7,957 bases of DNA from Candidatus Dadabacteria bacterium (GTDB lineage: Bacteria > Desulfobacterota_D > UBA1144 > Nemesobacterales > UBA2774): the NCBI GenBank assembly GCA_020054175.1, contig JAGVLR010000277.1:1-7957 (forward strand), read 5' to 3'. This document shows, one piece after another, positions 6,521 to 7,957 of this stretch (position 1 is its first letter; each line of letters starts with the position of its first letter). The notes beneath the pieces were generated by a model. The model did not search any database and had not been told where the DNA came from. It saw only the letters and a list, made by a program, of their open reading frames with translations. The position numbers and the translations under genes are program-made.

Positions 6521-7651
6521 TCATAACTCGTATACGGTAATGAGCTTCATCGTCTGATCCAGCACGCTTTCGACGTTCATCGCCTTTTCAAGCTCTTCGA
6601 CGCGTCGCAGATGCGCCTTGGTCCGCGGCCCGGAAGAGACAATAGAGCAGCAGTCCTTGTAGTCGGCGATAGATACCTGATAGGTACCGATTTTCTTTGC
6701 GTAATCGACTATTTCCTGTTTATCGAACGCTATCACCGGCTGAAATACCGGCAGAGAGGCGGCATTCTTGAAGAGCGTGATGTTTTCCATCGTCTGTGAG
6801 GCCACCTGGCCGAGACTGTCTCCCGTAACGAGTGCCTGGCATCTTTCGGCCGCGGCTACTTTGCATGCGACGCGAGCCATGAATCTCCTGAACAGGATAA
6901 GCTCGTGGCCTTTCACATCCCCGGCGCCGAGGAGCGCCATTTCGAAAGGATAATATGGGACAAGGTGAAGGCGGGATTGCCCCTGGTACGAATCGAGTAT
7001 CCGCGCCAGATTCTCCATTTTCGATCCGAATACTTTGTCGTTGGTGCTGAAAACGTGGAAATGTATAAAGTCCACTCTGCATCCGCGCTTCATCATCAGA
7101 AATGAAGAGACGGGTGAGTCTATTCCGCCGGATAAAAGGGATAATACCCTACCGCTGACACCTGTCGGAAAGCCTCTCAGGCCCTCTACCCTGTCGAAAT
7201 ATATATAGACCCTGTCGGCTATCTCGATATTGATTCTGAGCGCCGGATTCTTGAGATTGACAGGGAGGCCGAATCTGGCTGCCACTTCACTTCCGATCCT
7301 GGAAGCGAGCTCCATCGAGCGAACGGGAAAGCTTTTGTCGGACCTGTTTGCATTCACGCCGAAATCCGCTTTGCCTTCGATTATCTCTCCAGCCTTTTTT
7401 AGCACGGCTTTGCGTATTGACTCGTAGTCTTTGTCCACGACGAACGCAGATGCATACCAGGATATACCGAACACCCTGGAGAGGAGCTCCGGGTTTCCGC
7501 CTTCCATGACGAACCGTCCTCTTTGCCTGAGCACCCTTCCGCCAGCCATCTTCTCTATATTTTCCTGAAGCCTTATCTCGAAGAGGCTGCGGTTTCTGCC
7601 CTTGAGAGATAATTCTCCATAGTGAATCAGCGTTACTGTTTTATCTTTCAT
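6521..7651 (-). CDS. thiI: tRNA 4-thiouridine synthase ThiI (no rhodanese domain)
   Basis: ThiI adenylates U8 of tRNA and transfers sulfur to make 4-thiouridine; in many bacteria it also serves thiamine thiazole synthesis. Numbering from the ATG at 7651 gives 376 residues. The order is an N-terminal ferredoxin-like region with HYGELSLKGRNR (10-21), a THUMP domain (about 75-165), the PP-loop SLLSGGIDSPVSSF (171-184), ALVTGDSLGQVASQT (273-287), and DYKDCCSIVSS (330-340), whose cysteines match the catalytic Cys344 region of E. coli ThiI. The protein stops near residue 376, so the C-terminal rhodanese domain of the 482-residue E. coli enzyme is absent, as in Bacillus-type ThiI; sulfur must come from a separate persulfide donor. 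A longer start at 7711 adds 20 unconserved residues but abuts the T run of a terminator, so I prefer 7651. No good Shine-Dalgarno or promoter is seen for either. Confidence 0.93.
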   Translation of the reverse strand: MKDKTVTLIHYGELSLKGRNRSLFEIRLQENIEKMAGGRVLRQRGRFVMEGGNPELLSRVFGISWYASAFVVDKDYESIRKAVLKKAGEIIEGKADFGVNANRSDKSFPVRSMELASRIGSEVAARFGLPVNLKNPALRINIEIADRVYIYFDRVEGLRGFPTGVSGRVLSLLSGGIDSPVSSFLMMKRGCRVDFIHFHVFSTNDKVFGSKMENLARILDSYQGQSRLHLVPYYPFEMALLGAGDVKGHELILFRRFMARVACKVAAAERCQALVTGDSLGQVASQTMENITLFKNAASLPVFQPVIAFDKQEIVDYAKKIGTYQVSIADYKDCCSIVSSGPRTKAHLRRVEELEKAMNVESVLDQTMKLITVYEL

Positions 7652-7711
7652 ACCGGGAATCTGGAACTCTGGAGATTTAATTCGACTACAGTAGAATACG
7701 TTTATTTCCAT

Positions 7712-7749
7712 AAAAAAAGCCGAAGGAGCTATAAATCAGCTCCTCCGGC
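7712..7749 (-). terminator. Intrinsic terminator upstream of thiI
   Basis: GCCGAAGGAGCT (7719-7730) and AGCTCCTCCGGC (7738-7749) pair as a 12-bp stem with one A/C mismatch and a 7-nt loop. Read on the minus strand the stem is followed at once by seven T residues (7718-7712). It ends transcription of the surface-protein gene to its right. In the plus direction it is followed only by a broken T stretch, so any bidirectional action would be weaker. Confidence 0.85.
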
Positions 7750-7792
7750 AGTTTTATTCATTTTAGGTTATAAAACAAAGAAAGAATTAAGT

Positions 7793-7818
7793 GATGGTGA
7801 GCCCGAAGGCTCACCATC
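7793..7818 (-). other. UUCG-capped RNA hairpin in the 3' untranslated region
   Basis: GATGGTGAGCC (7793-7803) and GGCTCACCATC (7808-7818) form a perfect 11-bp stem. On the minus strand the loop is TTCG closed by C-G, the extra-stable cUUCGg tetraloop; on the plus strand it reads CGAA. It lies 17 nt past the stop codon of the partial surface-protein gene and 43 nt before the T-tailed terminator. The downstream minus-strand DNA is T-rich but has no clean T run, so it is either a first terminator or a 3'-end stabiliser. Confidence 0.75.
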
Positions 7819-7834
7819 GGTTATTTATCGATTC

Positions 7835-7957
7835 TTATTTCTTTCTTCTAAGTCTTCTTACACCGAAGGCGAATGCTACCGGAACCAGCGGTATAAGCAC
7901 GTTAGCCAGTGCGGTACCAAGCTGTACCGGGGAGCCGGCTATCGCACAGCTGCCACC
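7835..7957 (-). CDS. C-terminal end of a surface/secreted protein with Gly-Gly-Ser-Cys anchor tail (partial)
   Basis: The last 40 codons of a minus-strand gene enter from the right edge and end at TAA (7837-7835). The peptide starts GGSCAIAGSPVQ, has a hydrophobic stretch of about 20 residues (ALANVLIPLVPVAFAFGV, 16-33) and finishes RRLRRKK. A small-residue/Cys motif, then a membrane helix, then a basic tail is the layout of bacterial C-terminal sorting signals such as MYXO-CTERM and related Cys-containing tails. It suggests the protein is exported and held at, or processed at, the membrane. The class is judged from layout only; the functional domains lie outside the window. Two hairpins follow the gene, indicating it ends its own transcript. 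Confidence 0.7.
   Translation of the reverse strand, partial: GGSCAIAGSPVQLGTALANVLIPLVPVAFAFGVRRLRRKK

Noticed and set aside
6498..6522. Possible hairpin terminator just after thiI (CTGTTTTC and GTTTTCAG)
   Set aside because: On inspection the two halves are direct rather than inverted copies and cannot pair.

Overview
The window looks like a chromosomal piece of an uncultured Gram-negative bacterium, probably of the deltaproteobacterial/Desulfobacterota or Dadabacteria type. The clues are a lipoprotein-like SurA/PrsA-type chaperone, a Tat-dependent periplasmic dehydrogenase, a CRTAC1/UnbV-type beta-propeller, and a C-terminal anchor tail of the Gly-Gly-Ser-Cys / hydrophobic / Arg-Lys kind. 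The placement is an inference from gene content; no rRNA or other marker is present. There are no insertion sequences, CRISPR arrays or tRNAs. Genes are packed tightly and nearly every base is accounted for.

Region 1 (1-4961, minus strand) is one compact run of four genes read leftward from a strong sigma70-like promoter (-35 at 5002-5007, -10 at 4979-4984). In order of transcription they are a GMC flavoprotein dehydrogenase with a ferredoxin-like four-cysteine motif, a secreted seven-bladed FG-GAP/VCBS propeller with an ASPIC/UnbV C-terminal domain, a family-2 glycosyltransferase of the dolichol/polyprenol-phosphate mannose synthase type, and a multi-pass GT-C (Gpi18-like) glycosyltransferase cut by the window edge. 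The gaps are 7 nt, 43 nt and a 20-nt overlap.

Region 2 (5060-6429, plus strand) diverges from it. It holds a lipoprotein-like SurA/parvulin-like folding factor and, 18 nt later, the Tat-signal small subunit (gluconate 2-dehydrogenase subunit 3 family) that normally partners a GMC large subunit. The small subunit is split by a one-base frame change inside its signal peptide. Inserting one G near 5950 gives a continuous 178-residue protein with a textbook Tat signal. The GMC subunit has no export signal of its own, so by analogy with FAD-dependent glucose/gluconate dehydrogenases it would leave the cell bound to this subunit.

Region 3 (6521-7957, minus strand) is unrelated housekeeping: thiI (tRNA 4-thiouridine synthase, without rhodanese domain). 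Upstream of it are two hairpins (one with an extra-stable UUCG loop, one a classic intrinsic terminator), and then the last 40 residues of a surface protein with a C-terminal anchoring tail.

Working model (inference): regions 1 and 2 together form an exported iron-sulfur flavodehydrogenase module. It has its own folding factor, a calcium-binding propeller, and a lipid-linked sugar transfer pair that could modify an exported or envelope component. Substrate and electron acceptor cannot be read from the sequence; no cytochrome subunit is present in the window.
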